This document shows positions 37,958 through 49,981 of a stretch of 64,000 nucleotides of DNA, in pieces. The position numbers were made by a program, and so were the translations under genes. Position 1 is the first letter of the stretch. Every line of letters begins with the position of its first letter. The notes under the pieces were generated by a model that was given only the letters and a program-made list of their open reading frames with translations, did no database searches and had not been told where the DNA came from. Origin of the DNA: Pomphorhynchus laevis (lineage: Eukaryota; Acanthocephala; Palaeacanthocephala; Echinorhynchida; Pomphorhynchidae); assembly GCA_012934845.2 (NCBI GenBank), contig WNNJ02000347.1, positions 1 to 64,000 on the forward strand. Reading direction: 5' to 3'.

Positions 37958-38153
37958 AGAGGAAATCAGAATGTCATCAACAAACATTATGGAACATGTG
38001 CTAATATATTTGAAAAGCAAACTTGAAAAAGGATTAATCATTAAAAATGATTCCAAATCATTAGAATTTTTAATGACATTAAAATTTGCTTTAATCCTAT
38101 CTAATAGCCAACAGTAGTAAGTTACATTTCGTGGTAAAAGAAAATCATACATT
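37958..38153 (-). CDS. NO VEIN-like protein, exon
   Basis: Acceptor TACCTCAAG, one base completing a codon, then MYDFLLPRNVTYYCWLLDRI and on to FVDDILISS, donor GTTAAA, ending phase 0 as the next exon needs. The simplest join from the large exon uses the donor AT|GTATAAGG at 39408, which leaves the required two bases. Confidence 0.7.
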
Positions 38154-38869
38154 CTTGAGGTAAACTCTATTATTTATCGTTTTTTGTTTAAATATACGGA
38201 GTTATCTACGAACGAAACTATTAATTAGAATTGTTTGATTCATCAACCAATGCAAATTCAAAGATTTCTAAAATATTTAAATCGTTCTGTACTACATCGT
38301 TTAAATATTGTTCGGTATCTTCTCATTGTGAAATTCAAATACGCACCTTGTAACATGTATAAAATAAAAGGAAATGTCATTGCGTTAATGGGGTGCTTTT
38401 CGTAAAACATTGTTGTTTCATGGCATATACACTGTCATATTTTGTAGCAACTATCATTCAATTGACTATAATTTGTTTATGATTTCTCTTTAAAGACTAC
38501 GATTGTTTTTGATTGTTTAATCGATTGTTCATATTGAATATTAAAATATAAGCAAAAGTTGATTGACAAACTCTATAAAACGTTGATTAATTGTAAAAAA
38601 TCAGTCAAAATGAAATCAGTAAGCAAATAATCAACGTATCCCTCATTCTTGATGCAAAGCAATGTCATGTACTCGGATATCCGTGAGCAGCTATGATTAC
38701 TTTTACATTCTTTGGAAGCCAGTAGAGACGACTTTAGATGTAAAGCGCAATCCTAAGTATGAATGATAAGCATCTACTTCTCGAAGTCAGGCTTGTTCAA
38801 TAAGTAAGATATCATAAGAATAAAAATATATATGATTAACTAATTTAATATCATTATATTCTTAGATTT

Positions 38870-39190
38870 TGAAAATATTTATAGGATCTTCTGGCATAAA
38901 AACTTGAAGTAATCTTCAAAGACACATTTTGTTTATAAAACTTCATAGTTAACGAATTTTATATCATTATATTCTTAGATCTTGAAAATATTTACAGGAT
39001 CTTCTAGCATAAAAACTTGGAGTAATCTTTAAAGAAGACACATTTTGTTAAAAAATACATAGTTAACGAATTTAATATCATTATATTCTTGAAAGGTTAT
39101 AGGATCTTCTGGCAAGGAAACTTGGAGGAAATCTTCAAAGAGGACACATTTTGTATGCCAGCTGCTTTTAAAAGCGCATAATATAAAATT
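38870..39190 (-). repeat. Three degenerate ~110-bp tandem copies in an intron
   Basis: Three units share ACACATTTTGT, CATAGTTAACGAATTT, ATATCATTATATTCTT and AGGATCTTCTGGCA blocks. The rightmost unit (about 39060-39185), read on the minus strand, is the only one open over its length (CVLFEDFLQVSLPEDPITF) and has an acceptor-like TTTTAAAAG before it. Its phase does not fit the flanking exons with the donors I can find. It may be a triplicated former exon. Confidence 0.45.
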
Positions 39191-39408
39191 ATATAAGAAT
39201 ATATATAATATGATATACAACCATATAATATATATTATTTATTCCTAAAATTAATGTTATAAAATTTACAATGAATTTTAAATTAAAGATGGATTGTTGG
39301 TACTTGAAAAAAATCATTCACAATTATTCATATATAAAAAATCATTAGCTAAAAATTATAAAACAATTAAATAAACGTGTCTTAAAAATAAAGTATCATA
39401 CCTTATAC

Positions 39409-42400
39409 ATGTCGTAAGAAGAATTCCAATTTTCTTCGAGTGCTTTAAACAGTGTAATAAAATTATTTGCACTTTGGTCTGGACATTTGACAATGTCTTC
39501 AAATTGTGTACATATCCAATCGTCAACCGCAATAGTTTGATCAGATGCGGATTTTCGAAAATCAAAGTTTTCTGCGCGATAAACACTACAGAACTCATCG
39601 ACGCTCATTGTAAAGTTACGCTGTCTGACCCCAACCAAATCAACAAGTCCAAGCTTATCTAGAAATGTTCTCCATCTCATGCGATCTCCAATGGTTATCG
39701 TGTTTGACAAAGAAGACAAGCTATTATCGCAGCTACTGTTACAAGTCATATCAAGATAGCACCTATCGATGAGTGACCAATTCTGGTCGGGAAACTCCGT
39801 CTCAAGGTTGTATTTATTACCATAATAGCAGGTAAAGTTTATGACATCTGTAGTGGGATTTAGAAACCCGTTGTTCGTTTTAAGACGGACAATCTTGCTG
39901 AAGTTTTCAATGTCGACAAGATTATTGTCCTGCTTCCATAGATCAAATGTAAAGAGAACACAGGCAACAAGTAAATTTTGATGAATGACATCAATATCAA
40001 ATGACGAAGGTGAAGCACTTAAAATGCTACATATGTGCGTATTGAAGATATCATGCGGAACCATTTGCCTAACACCAGCTCTGCTAAGTAATACCCTGAT
40101 ATTTTGCTCGTCTGTTTGACGGTAAATTCCTGTCGCAGATGATCCTGAAAGTAAAATTGATAGATTTACCGTCAATATACTTTCGTAGATTAACCGTTTC
40201 CAAGACGAATTTTCCATTTTAATAAGTTGATCATAATTTTCGGGTGGAAGAAATATCAAGCCGTCTACATCCGCAAGTTTAACTAAACTAGGACTATTCT
40301 GCGTTTTAGTGCTACTGGACTGTAACGGAATAATAGGCAAATTACGAAATCTGGCTATTAAATCTCGCTCTTTACTAATATTAAGATTTGGAAGAATAGC
40401 GGCCAGGCATCGAACCCATTGTCCTGCCAGCTCAACATTGTTAATGTCGAGTATTTGCGCTGCGTCCAATATATGGTTGAAATCAATAGTTTGAACGTCC
40501 AAATCACGTAAAACAGATTCACTTACAAGCTTAGGAACTATATGATCAATATAGCTAAGACCTAGATGAGTGTTTAATATTTGTTCAGTCAGAATCATTC
40601 CTTGTTGATCCGGTAACGCTGTACTAGAAGGTATGCGCATCTGTCCGTCTGAGCAAAGCATAAATGCTCGGCGAGATACAAGTCGAACGATTTCAGTGGC
40701 AACTGAAGTAAAAAGTCCAGTAACGCGTTCGATGGTGGGTATAAAATGGAGTAACAATCTACTGGCATAACATTCATCACAGTTGACAAACTTTCGAATA
40801 GCCATCGGTACGGTGTCCACAAAAAGCTGTGGAATTTGCAGAAGAAGCCATTCATTCCATTCGCTGTTTTCTTTAAGATCTTGGCGATGAGATGGTAGTT
40901 CAAAGTCAGCCTGTACAATAAAAGGTAAACCGAAGCTCCTTACGGGTAGAAATGCGAATACATCTTGACTAAGAGCAAAATGCTTTTCGTCGGTGATTTG
41001 ACCTGATGCAATAGCGAACACCTTTTCGCATATCGGTAACGCAATGGCAATGTCAGAAGTTTGGAAACGATTGTGATTGCATAAGGTAGCCGGAACTTTA
41101 AAAGAACGCTTAATCACCAGCCATGACTCAGTTTTTCCATTAGATGCAGCACGAGTTATCGTATTGATCGATTGAATGTTTAGTTCAATAAGTGATATAT
41201 TTAGTGATTTGCTTGTATCACCAGTTTGTTGCTGTAAAATAGTAGTTGCACGGCGACTAAAGCGATGCTCAACTAAATCATCGGAAAGTATTTGTATCTG
41301 CACCAAACGATTAAGAAACAACAGCAACGTAGGCTGTATATCGTGAAAGCTAGATGCTAATGAACGTGCTTTATGTCGTTCACGTTCGGTTTCTGATTTC
41401 AACGGTAGTCGGATTAATGTTGTCCACTTTTTGTCATAATCACGGTTATTCCGCGGTATCCATTCGGGTAAAATGTAACCAACAGATCCATCTTTTTCAA
41501 CATTAAAACCAATGTGATATGCCGATGAATGAATCTCTGGATAATTACTTACCGCAAATACAGATTTAAAACCAATGCCTTTGTGCCCAATATATCCTGA
41601 TCGATGTGAACCTTTCGTCGATTTCCCAACATCACAGATTGCGTCAATGTCTGAAGACTGAAAACCTAGCTCGTTGTTGTAAACCTTAATTTCGGAAGAA
41701 TTTATTTCAAAACGAATCTGAGGTATATGACCGCGTGAATATCTGTTGTCGTCAGCGTTCTGAATAAGTTCTAAAACGAAATGCATATCGCAATTGTATA
41801 ATTCCTTAGACAATCGATCCAAGCTTCTACCAATCAAATTTCTTAATGAGTCAGCTAGCCGATTACCATCATCTGACAAATCTATCCCTATGCCAAAACG
41901 ATCACGACGCAAACGCTCGATATGAGCGAACGCTGCACTTTCATCGATAGCAATTGTTATTGGTGATGATGACGCTTCAATTGTGGTGTCACAATAGTTT
42001 TCTTCGACAGTTGGATTGATGATATCAGGTGATGACTCTTCAGAGGAAACGTGATCTTCCTCCACAAAGTGTGGAATTGTAGTTTCACTATAAACGACAC
42101 TCTTCTTCACATCGACATCAACATGGGAAGCATATTTGATTTTGTCATTATCTTTCCTTAATTGTTTATTACTTGAATTTTTTTGAAGGTTCTGTTCCAG
42201 CAAATGAAAAACGGAGAAAGACGGAGCTACTTGCACATTCTCAAAATCAGCTGACCAGTCTCTGAAACCATACAGAAAACCTAATCTTTCAATAACAAAC
42301 AAACTTTTTCCTTTAGCGCTCTGTCTCAGAATATCTCTTGCAGATGTCATTGATCCTTGAAGACGACTAAACGGCTCAAGAAATATACGTAAAGCAAGGG

Positions 42401-43856
42401 GTTCTAGTAAGCAAGATGGTAGTAAGCACAGACAATTTAAGACAAACACGGCAGCTGCATCAACACAGGTTAGCATTACAGAATGAAGAACATTACTCAA
42501 TAAGGCGAAAGGCATGGTCTCAAATACTGATCTATGCTTGACAAGTAGGAAACTAAGAATGAGTCCGACAAAGTGACTACAGTATAAGCTATTTGACATT
42601 GCCTCACCACCGACTGAACTTATTTGGTCAATAGTAAGTAAAGTTTCGTCGCAGGTCAAGCACAATAAAGCATTACTTATTGGATCATCAAATGCAATTA
42701 CATGTCCAATATTGTTAGATCTTAAGAACATCGACAAGGAACCGAGTTTCGATTCGAATAATATTTTCCAATGCGAAAATTCATATAAATCAACTAATAG
42801 TGGACACTGTTTAAGACGATTAGCAGCTGCATCGAAAATCGACAGGTTTGATTGAAAATTCACTGAAACGATTGAACCAAAAGGTGACTTTGGGCCAAAT
42901 AAAGGAATTGGACTAATAACAGCAAATGGACGAATCACATTATACTTGGTCTTCGCTTCTTTGACTGCTAACTTTAAACGACCTGTATTATTAATATTGA
43001 AATAATAACTAATCACATTATCCAAAATGACATCGGGCCACTTGGCAATATCATTGATTTGCATTAAAGCATTCATTACATAATCGGGTACTTGAGTTGA
43101 TTGCTTAAACGATGATAGAAGACGATATGAATGCAAAAACTGAAGAAAGGAAAGTCCGGCACTATTTAGGTCACTGAACTTGTTTGTTGTGCAACCAAAG
43201 TGTTCCAGTGTTCTTTGTTCTGTACTAAACAATGCACCTGGAGTGCAATCGACAAGAGAGTCCAAACACTGGCGTATAAAGTCTACCAAGTTTGAGTCGA
43301 ATATGTGTTTAGACATTTTGTTTTGAATTTGGTTATCGGCTTGTTCACTATCACTCTCGTCTGATGAACTGCTATCGCTAGTAATGCAGCATTCCGAATT
43401 GCGATCGCTACTACTTACAGCGCTAGCTGATGGAATACGCTTTGCTTCAAGTTTGCGTTTAAGTGCTGGAGGAATAGCCTCTTCAGGCAAGGCAAGACGA
43501 CCCGCCGAAATAGCTACCTGGAAAAGTTTTCGAAGTAACTTATCTTTCTGGATGTGATAGAGAAAATCACGAAGTTTTTCATAGAACGGTGCTTTCTCAA
43601 ACAATAGTCGGCAACTTTCCAGAATATCCACAATCACTGCGCTTGCGGGCATTTCTATGTAACGACGTCGCTGATTATTTATTATTGAATCAACTGAATC
43701 ATTTTCATCAAGAGAACTTTTGCGAGAAAGTTTCTCCTTAAGCTCGTCTTTAATTTTAGACATTTCATTTTGACACATTTGTAAAAGATCACGTCTTAGC
43801 TTTTCTCTTGACTGATCCAGCATTTGCTTTCTAGAACGCTGAACCGATTTCAAAGC
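39409..43856 (-). CDS. NO VEIN-like protein, large exon with GHKL ATPase domain
   Basis: Acceptor TTTTTAATTCAG, then 1482 codons and two bases. The start (ALKSVQRSRKQMLDQSREKL) is a predicted coiled coil. An acidic Ser/Asp segment lies at about 43300-43420. The sacsin/NO VEIN-type GHKL ATPase domain lies at about 41330-41900: N-box LELIQNADDN, CDVGKSTKG, then the ATP-lid glycines GYIGHKGIGFKSVF. The usual DxGxG motif is weak (NNELGF). Family members are thought to use ATP as Hsp90-like machines. The rest is a long conserved-looking region without a named domain. The exon end is either AT|GTATAAGG (39409, which fits the next exon's phase) or AAG|GTATGA (39402). Confidence 0.92.
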
Positions 43857-45534
43857 CTGAATTAAAAATCTATTTCAATAGTTTGAAACATAAAAGCACT
43901 AAACGAAATTTATAAAAAATTATTTATATTTTAATTAATTAAATTTTTTTATTAATTATTATTTATCAAAAACAATTTTATTAACAAATATTCTAACTTA
44001 AACATCGAATATTTAAAAATATATTCGATAATTTAAACAATTGATTTAACAGAACAGAAGGGCGAATCATAAATCAAATTTGCTAGAAACTTATCAAATT
44101 AAAATATCTAGTTAATTCAAGTCTACAAAGTAAATTTAATATCTAAATTATATATTTATAATCAGTGACGACTTGTGCCGAATGAAGTACTGCGAATTGC
44201 TTTATATTTATTGTGATCATTCACAATGAGCATTGCCAGATTCTGCTACAAGTAGCTGAGTGGACGATTTTTAATTAATGGTCAGGATAATTCCGTTTAA
44301 CGGTCAAAATAGGTAATAGTGATGATAGAGAGTTTGCATTCAATCAACTTACTCAAATTTGGCCTTCAATCTACTATAAAATTTGACCTTAGTCTAATTA
44401 CAACCATAAGCTGAAATGTAAAAAATTAACATATGTGAGATATGATCTCTGACTAAAGGTGATGGTTCGGCATATTTTATCTATATACAGTTGTAATGGA
44501 TACACAGTTCTGACTATCTACGAAAGAAACTGGACCCTTTAGAGCAAGTGTTCAATAAAATTTCTATTTTTCCATTTGACATTTGCGTAAATCAACAAAT
44601 AATTTACGATTTTTATTTTTTTACTAAAATTAAAAAAAATGCAGCAATAGTTTATAGGATTAAAAGGAATTGATATTAACGGATTAAGTAACAGATTAAT
44701 TGGTATAATCGGATAAATTAACAAATTAATTGGTTTAATCGGACAAGTTTACATAATATTTTGAGAATCCGAATTTACTAACAGACAAGTGATAATTGAT
44801 TAGACAACAACTTGATTTTAAAAATGGAATGTTGCTTATGGAGATGGTGATCAATGAAATTGTGTTAAACATTCATTTCATTAAATGTCGTTCAATGAAA
44901 TTGCTAAGCAACTAAATTGTTATTTTAAACGTCATCTTATATAACGAGCTTCAATGTATAATCTTACAATCGACACCTATAATTTGTTATCTAATATAAT
45001 ATTAGGTAATATTATATTATATTATAATATTATGTGCTTCGACAACATTTCTAATTTATGCACATATAATTCAACGCTGCAACTTTAAGAAATAAAGTTG
45101 CAGTGTTGAATAAAGTCTATAATAAAATAAAGTTTATAATAAATTGGCTTTAAGAACTTTTTTACAGCCTTAGGTACTTAATGAACTTATTCTAAGAAAT
45201 GAATAATTTCTTAAATGTGTAAATTTACAAAGCATTCACATTACAAAGCATTAAAATATTTTGTGATTTTGATATAAACACTAAAATAAAATAAAATTTA
45301 GATAATAATCACTAGACTAAAGTATCTAGTGAATTTTTCTGCAAGATACTCAAGTATCTTATTCTACTCATCTGCAGTGAATGCACAAATTGAAAAACAA
45401 AAATTGTATGTTTTGACTTTAACAAGCTTTATTAAACTAGGAACGATTAAAGCAAATATTAGAAATTTAACGCAATAATTGCATATTCTCATAATGTAAT
45501 GATTCGTTTAAAGAATTTAAATGCATTTACTTAC

Positions 45535-46400
45535 CGATAGAGCCGGTCCAAAGCTACGCACACGAATTCCAAGTTCGTATGGCGATTGAACCCTTAATTC
45601 GGTCTTTAGAAATTCAATAAATTCACCGACGTTTAACGCAGAATTCCAGAGCTTTCCTTCGCTCATGAAACGTAGTAAATAGTAAAGAACGTCGCAAGTA
45701 GTAACAATTGGTATTGAAGTTCCGATCTTATCAGGTATTTGAAAAACGTTTCTAACCGCTGGATGTCGTACTAACGGTCCAATACAGAGATCGTCAAATC
45801 TATCACGTCCAAACAATTGGGCTAATGCAAGATCAACGTCATGTAGAGTACCGATAGGTTGTAAGAATTTATATGCATTCATATACAAATTAATACGATC
45901 GTTCATACGGGTTAAACTTGAAACTGCAGGAATGTCAATTGCGCGCCTGATGCCAATATGAGCTAGATCGTTAATCTGAAGTCGGCAGCACAATCTACCA
46001 AGAACCTTATCCCAGGTAACATGCCTACCTTCCTCGCTGATACTCACGATGCATTCAACAGCTATTTGATTAAGTGCTTCGTGGTCTATAGTTAAAACAA
46101 TACGTTCGCGGGGATTTCCGAAAAAGTTGCAGTTTGGTTCCATTGAATCAACAAACGATGTACAGAAGTATCCAGGCTCCGTCATTGTTGATACTGTACT
46201 TTTGGATTCAGTATTGTTCGAGTCGTCTTTAAACAAAAGCACATCAGAATCGCCTCTGCGTCTGTAAAGATCAACGGGCTGGAGCAAGTCATGATTAGGT
46301 ATACAATCAAAATCACTAGGACGGAGCTTTGTTGTAGATGATAGATTCGCTTTAGCTATCTTTGGCGTAATAATTTCGCTTGTGGAAGATCGACGTTTTC
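45535..46400 (-). CDS. NO VEIN-like protein, N-terminal region exon
   Basis: Acceptor CTTTATTTCAG and donor GTAAGTAAAT enclose two bases and 288 codons. After a polar, disordered-looking start (KRRSSTSEIITPKIAK) it has a globular block with ISEEGRHVTWDKVLGRLCCR, FGRDRFDDLCIGPLVRHPAV and ELRVQSPYELGIRVRSFGPA. The FDDL-GPLxRHP segment resembles the N-terminal region of NO VEIN-like proteins. The phase joins the exons on both sides without a stop. Intron 43857-45534 is AT-rich, with a perfect hairpin at about 45070-45110 and nothing else recognised. Confidence 0.85.
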
Positions 46401-46578
46401 CTGAAATAAAGATTTGGAAAATAAAGAAGGTGTGTAAAATCAAATAACGAAAAGCAATCGGAATATGAATAATTAAGGTGCAAATGCATTCTTTTTAAGT
46501 ATACATTTTAGTATGTTTTATATTAAAAGTGAAACTGCATGTGTGACCTTACAAAAAGAGCATTTTCGATAAATCACA

Positions 46579-46650
46579 GGCAGCCAAAACGTCATTGAGA
46601 TGGCTCATACTATTAATGAGCACTGTCTGTCATCTCTGACGTCTACTAGT
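46579..46650 (+). ncRNA. Hammerhead-like module (family B), decayed copy
   Basis: It aligns with the 46941 copy but its core is damaged (CAAAA for CGAAA, TTAATGA for CTGATGA). It keeps the stem III arms ACGTCA/TGACGT and GAGATG/CATCTC and the GTC site, which helps infer the ancestral structure. Confidence 0.45.
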
Positions 46651-46940
46651 GACGAATAGTATGCTGATCGTTGTGTAGTAAAGTTAATTACCGACCTCAG
46701 TTTTCAACATATTGCCGTGTTCCAATGAAATCCAGGACCGTTGTTATCAAGAATCTTTGATGCAACTGATAAAATATTAATGCAAAATATTTTAAAGGAC
46801 CAACGAACAACACGATGCAGCAACAAATGACTCGCATAATCTGAATAGAGATGGTATGATAAGCAAGTTTCTAGTTCACGAGCTTTTTGTCACTGGAAAT
46901 TAATCAATTTATCGGAAATGCTTTTTTCAAAGGTTACACA

Positions 46941-47012
46941 GGCAGCCGAAATGTCATTGAGATGGATCATACTTCTGATGAGCGCTGCCGATCACCTATG
47001 ACGTATAGTAGT
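46941..47012 (+). ncRNA. Hammerhead-like ribozyme module (family B), nested order
   Basis: GGCAGC-C (46941-46947), GAAA (46948-46951), stem III strand AUGUCAU, Ib region UACUU, CUGAUGA (46975-46981), G-C-GCUGCC pairing with GGCAGC plus the closing G-C, then AUGACGU pairing with AUGUCAU, cleavage at GUA (47003-47005), and Ia UAGUA. Stem I has one U-U mismatch here; comparison with the 46.6 and 50.9 kb copies suggests an original UACUA/UAGUA. The core is intact. Confidence 0.55.
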
Positions 47013-47719
47013 GACGAATAATATGCTGATCGTTGAGTGTAGTTCAGTTAAGTACCGACAGCAGCTTTCGACATATATATAGTAACCGATTCAAAATATA
47101 AAAGTATTTGCCTGCTTGAACATATAATGAATGTATCAAATAATATGTAATAGATACGTAAAATAGAGGTTATCTTAAAACAAATCGATAATCGTTTCAT
47201 TTTCAAATTTCATCATTATATACTGCGCGATCTTGTAAGGTTTACATTCACAGTTAACATCATTCGGTTAACTGTGAGTTATGAATTAAACTTGCGAATT
47301 AAACCAAATAATTAGTTGGAATACTGATTACTGTATTGGCTGGATTCCCGATCATATTTATAGTGCGATATTAAGGAACATTTGATTGCAATTTTTATAA
47401 AAATACATTTAAACCACAAACAGCATGAAGCTGCGATTTCAGATATAACATGCCTAAAATAATTCATACGTGTAAGGATGAAACTTTTAGTGCGATTATC
47501 GTGATCATACAATGATGGGTAAAACAACTGTAAAACTGCTCTCATATAGATAAGTATTTTCCCATATTGAATTAGTGAAGGTCGTATTTACGTGTTTGAG
47601 TAGGAATACTTGCCGAACGAATAAGGGACACGGGTTTTCAACATTTGTATTTTATCCCAATGTGTTTTTTTTTCAATAAAAGAAATACAGTATGTATTTA
47701 CTTTCGTGTAATAGCTAAT

Positions 47720-48290
47720 CAAAATGGTATTTTTAGTTGAGTATCTTACTGATCTCACAAACTCGTCCAATTTTATCCTTCTTGGAGACTTCAATATTCC
47801 AAATATAACAGGAAATACCCTATTCGAATGTCATCAAGGTGGATTCCATTTGGATATCGAATTATGGAACTTTCTCGTTAATGATCTATCTCTTATACAA
47901 CACGTAACTCAGGCAACCAGATTTATGGGACATAGTTCTTCCTTGCTAGATTTAGTTTTTAGTAAATTTCTACTAGATGTCCATGAAATTCAATATGATC
48001 TTCCCATAGATTTTAGTGACCATATTGTCATTAAGTTTACTCCTAGTACCCTTGTCAATGTATCCCCTGCCGAGACTAAACATCTGAAACGTAATTAATA
48101 CAAAGTTGATAATGATTTATTACGTACGCTCGCAATTCGCAATTAGAACGGGTCTTCACAATAGTGGCATTACCCATGTCAGTGATTGGGATACATTATC
48201 AGCTTCCCTCAAATATATCACATACTGAGTGCTCTATTGAAACTCTTACAAAAACTAACTAACTTGTATACTAAAATACTAACTTGTATT
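47720..48290 (+). mobile_element. CR1/L2-like LINE endonuclease fragment
   Basis: A 124-codon frame (47724-48098) reads EEP endonuclease motifs: FILLGDFNIPN, then VTQATRFMGHSSSLLDLVFS and FSDHIVIKF, typical of the C-terminal half of a CR1/Jockey-group endonuclease. No reverse transcriptase follows; after about 48290 the sequence turns into the 258-bp satellite. An 18-bp sequence at its left edge recurs at the right edge of the satellite. Confidence 0.8.
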
Positions 48291-48461
48291 TTAGCTAACT
48301 AAAATACAAGTTAGTCCACGAACTTGTATTTTAAAATACAAGTTAGTCGAAAAGGTCCAGAAATATCTCAACAAAATGAAATTCAACCGACTACCAACAA
48401 GACGATTTCAATGCATCATTTCAATCTGATGGAGGACCACCATGTTTATCGTCAATATAGT

Positions 48462-48542
48462 GCATGCTGAGGGACGAAACAACGATGATACAGAGACGTC
48501 CACTGATGAGTCCCGCTCTGTGGAGTTGTCTGGACAGCATGC
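48462..48542 (+). ncRNA. Hammerhead-like ribozyme module (family A), unit 1
   Basis: GGGAC (48471-48475), GAAAC (48476-48480), stem III strand ACAAC (48479-48483), apical ACAGAG, Ib GUCCA (48498-48502), CUGAUGA (48503-48509), IIa GUCCC (48510-48514), apical CUCUGU, GUUGU (48525-48529), cleavage C (48530), Ia UGGAC (48531-48535). Stems I, II, basal and apical III are all perfect. An outer GCATGCTG/CAGCATGC stem closes the module. Confidence 0.7.
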
Positions 48543-48719
48543 TTTCTGTCGTAATGCGACCTGATAGCTGAAGCTATTATGTAGCCAGCTAAAATACAAG
48601 TTAGTCGAAGAGGTCCAGAAATATCTCAACAAAATGAAATTCAACCGACTACCAACAAGACGATTTCAATGCATCATTTCAATCTGATGGAGGACCACCA
48701 TGTTTATCGTCAATATAGT

Positions 48720-48800
48720 GCATGCTGAGGGACGAAACAACGATGATACAGAGACGTCCACTGATGAGTCCCGCTCTGTGAAGTTGTATGGACAGCATGT
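48720..48800 (+). ncRNA. Hammerhead-like ribozyme module (family A), unit 2
   Basis: Same as unit 1, except that the cleavage triplet is GUA instead of GUC, still a permitted UH site. CUGAUGA is at 48761-48767. Confidence 0.68.
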
Positions 48801-48977
48801 TTTCTGTCGAAATGCGACCTGATAGCTAAAGCTATTATGTGGCCAGCTAAAATACAAGTTAGTCGAAGAGGTCCAGAAATATCTCAACAAAATGAAATTC
48901 AACCGACTACCAACAAGACGATTTCAATGCATCATTTCAATCTGATGGAGGACCACCATGTTTATCGTCAATATAGT

Positions 48978-49058
48978 GCATGCTGAGGGACGAAATAACG
49001 ATGATACAGGGACGTCCACTGATGAGTCCCATCCTGTGGAGTTGTCTGGGCAGCATGC
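48978..49058 (+). ncRNA. Hammerhead-like ribozyme module (family A), unit 3
   Basis: CUGAUGA at 49019-49025. Relative to unit 1 the apical stem III changes on both strands (ACAGAG to ACAGGG, CUCUGU to UCCUGU), so one A-U pair becomes G-C and one G-C becomes G-U. The basal C-G pair becomes U-G and stem I changes C-A-G context to a G-U wobble (UGGGC). All changes keep pairing. Confidence 0.68.
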
Positions 49059-49235
49059 CTTCTGTCGTAATGCGACCTGATAGCTAAAGCTATTATGTGG
49101 CCAACCAAAATACAAGTTAGTCGAAGAGATCCGGAAATATCTCAACAAAATGAAATTCAACTGACTACCAACAAGACGATTTCAATGCATCATTTCAATC
49201 TGATGGAGGACCACCATGTTGATCGTCAATATAGT

Positions 49236-49316
49236 GCATGCTGAGGGACGAAATAACGATGATACAGGGACGTCCACTGATGAGTCCCATCCTGTGGAGT
49301 TGTCTGGACAGCATGC
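49236..49316 (+). ncRNA. Hammerhead-like ribozyme module (family A), unit 4
   Basis: CUGAUGA at 49277-49283. It has the same compensated stem III as unit 3, with stem I UGGAC as in unit 1. The core is intact. Confidence 0.68.
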
Positions 49317-49564
49317 CTTCTGTTGTAATGCGACCTGATAGCTAAAGCTATTATGTGGCCAGCTAAAATACAAGTTAGTCGAAGAGATCCGTAAATATCT
49401 CAACAAAATGGTATTTTTAGTGTCATGTAATCAATTGAGAATTTACAGTGAATCCTAAACTAAGCAAATTCAATTATAAATAATTGAATTTGTAATAAAA
49501 GGGCATACAGGCAGCTCAACCAATTAAATATCAAAAAATGTGACTGGAAAAGTATGATACTTAC

Positions 49565-49665
49565 TAGAACCACGTTTCCTTTTATTAGAGCAAACACCAG
49601 TGGAAAAATTGTGAGTATTCGATTGGGGCTCGGACTTCTTTGATTTCTCGTCAGCAAAAAAAGTT
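49565..49665 (-). CDS. NO VEIN-like protein, short exon
   Basis: Acceptor ATAATTAACAG, 101 bp, donor GTAAGTATC. It reads TFFADEKSKKSEPQSNTHNF and ends SNKRKRGS. One base in and one base out match the neighbours. The basic KRKRG end continues as KRRSS in the next exon, a likely nuclear localisation signal. Confidence 0.78.
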
Positions 49666-49723
49666 CTGTTAATTATAAAAAATGTATCTTGTATATTTTA
49701 AATCACGTATGTAACATGCTTAC

Positions 49724-49981
49724 AATTGAACTTCATTAGGATCATTTTCCTGTCTGGGCTTATTTTTAAGCAAGGTCTGCAACTTGCCCGCATAAATTTC
49801 CCAGTGCTTGCACATATCGTGAACTTTATCAGTCACACTTTCTTGTTTGATATTGTCGCTGGAATTTAACTTTTCAATGTGACATCGAATTCGATTAAGA
49901 TTATCTTCTGCGTACTTAAGACCTTTATCCGCAATCTCCCGTTCACTTTCACTAAGTACAGTGTCATCGCTCGATTTCACA
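49724..49981 (-). CDS. NO VEIN-like protein, N-terminal exon
   Basis: Acceptor TAATTTAAG, 85 complete codons, donor GTAAGC. It reads VKSSDDTVLSESEREIADKG and later VHDMCKHWEIYAGKLQTLLK, a charged probable helical/coiled-coil segment. There is no ATG at the start, so upstream exons are required. Confidence 0.78.

Larger units (their letters stand above)
46550..47090 (+). repeat. Tandem pair of a ~367-bp repeat carrying hammerhead-like modules
   Basis: 46571-46770 and 46938-47080 are homologous (ACGTCATTGAGATGG, GTGACGAATA, ATGCTGATCGTTG blocks), and a third copy lies at 50938-51135. Each begins with the ribozyme-like module. The repeat is antisense in the intron between exons 45535-46400 and 49565-49665. 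Confidence 0.75.
48290..49404 (+). repeat. 258-bp satellite, four full units plus a partial
   Basis: Unit period is 258 bp (equivalent CTGATGA sites at 48503, 48761, 49019 and 49277). Units share AAAATACAAGTTAGTCGA, ATGAAATTCAACC and GCATGCTGAGGGACGA. Each has the same hammerhead-like module. The minus-strand frames of 74-78 codons repeat in step with the unit and are not genes. The first partial unit begins with a short palindromic reduplication at about 48295-48350. Confidence 0.95.

Noticed and set aside
47312-47545. 77-codon minus-strand ORF in an intron
   Set aside because: No domain, no acceptable splice sites in phase with the host gene, and it lies beside repeats.
48408-49406. Four similar ORFs of 74-78 codons on the minus strand
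   Set aside because: They repeat exactly with the 258-bp satellite unit and start without promoter or splice support; they are a by-product of the array.
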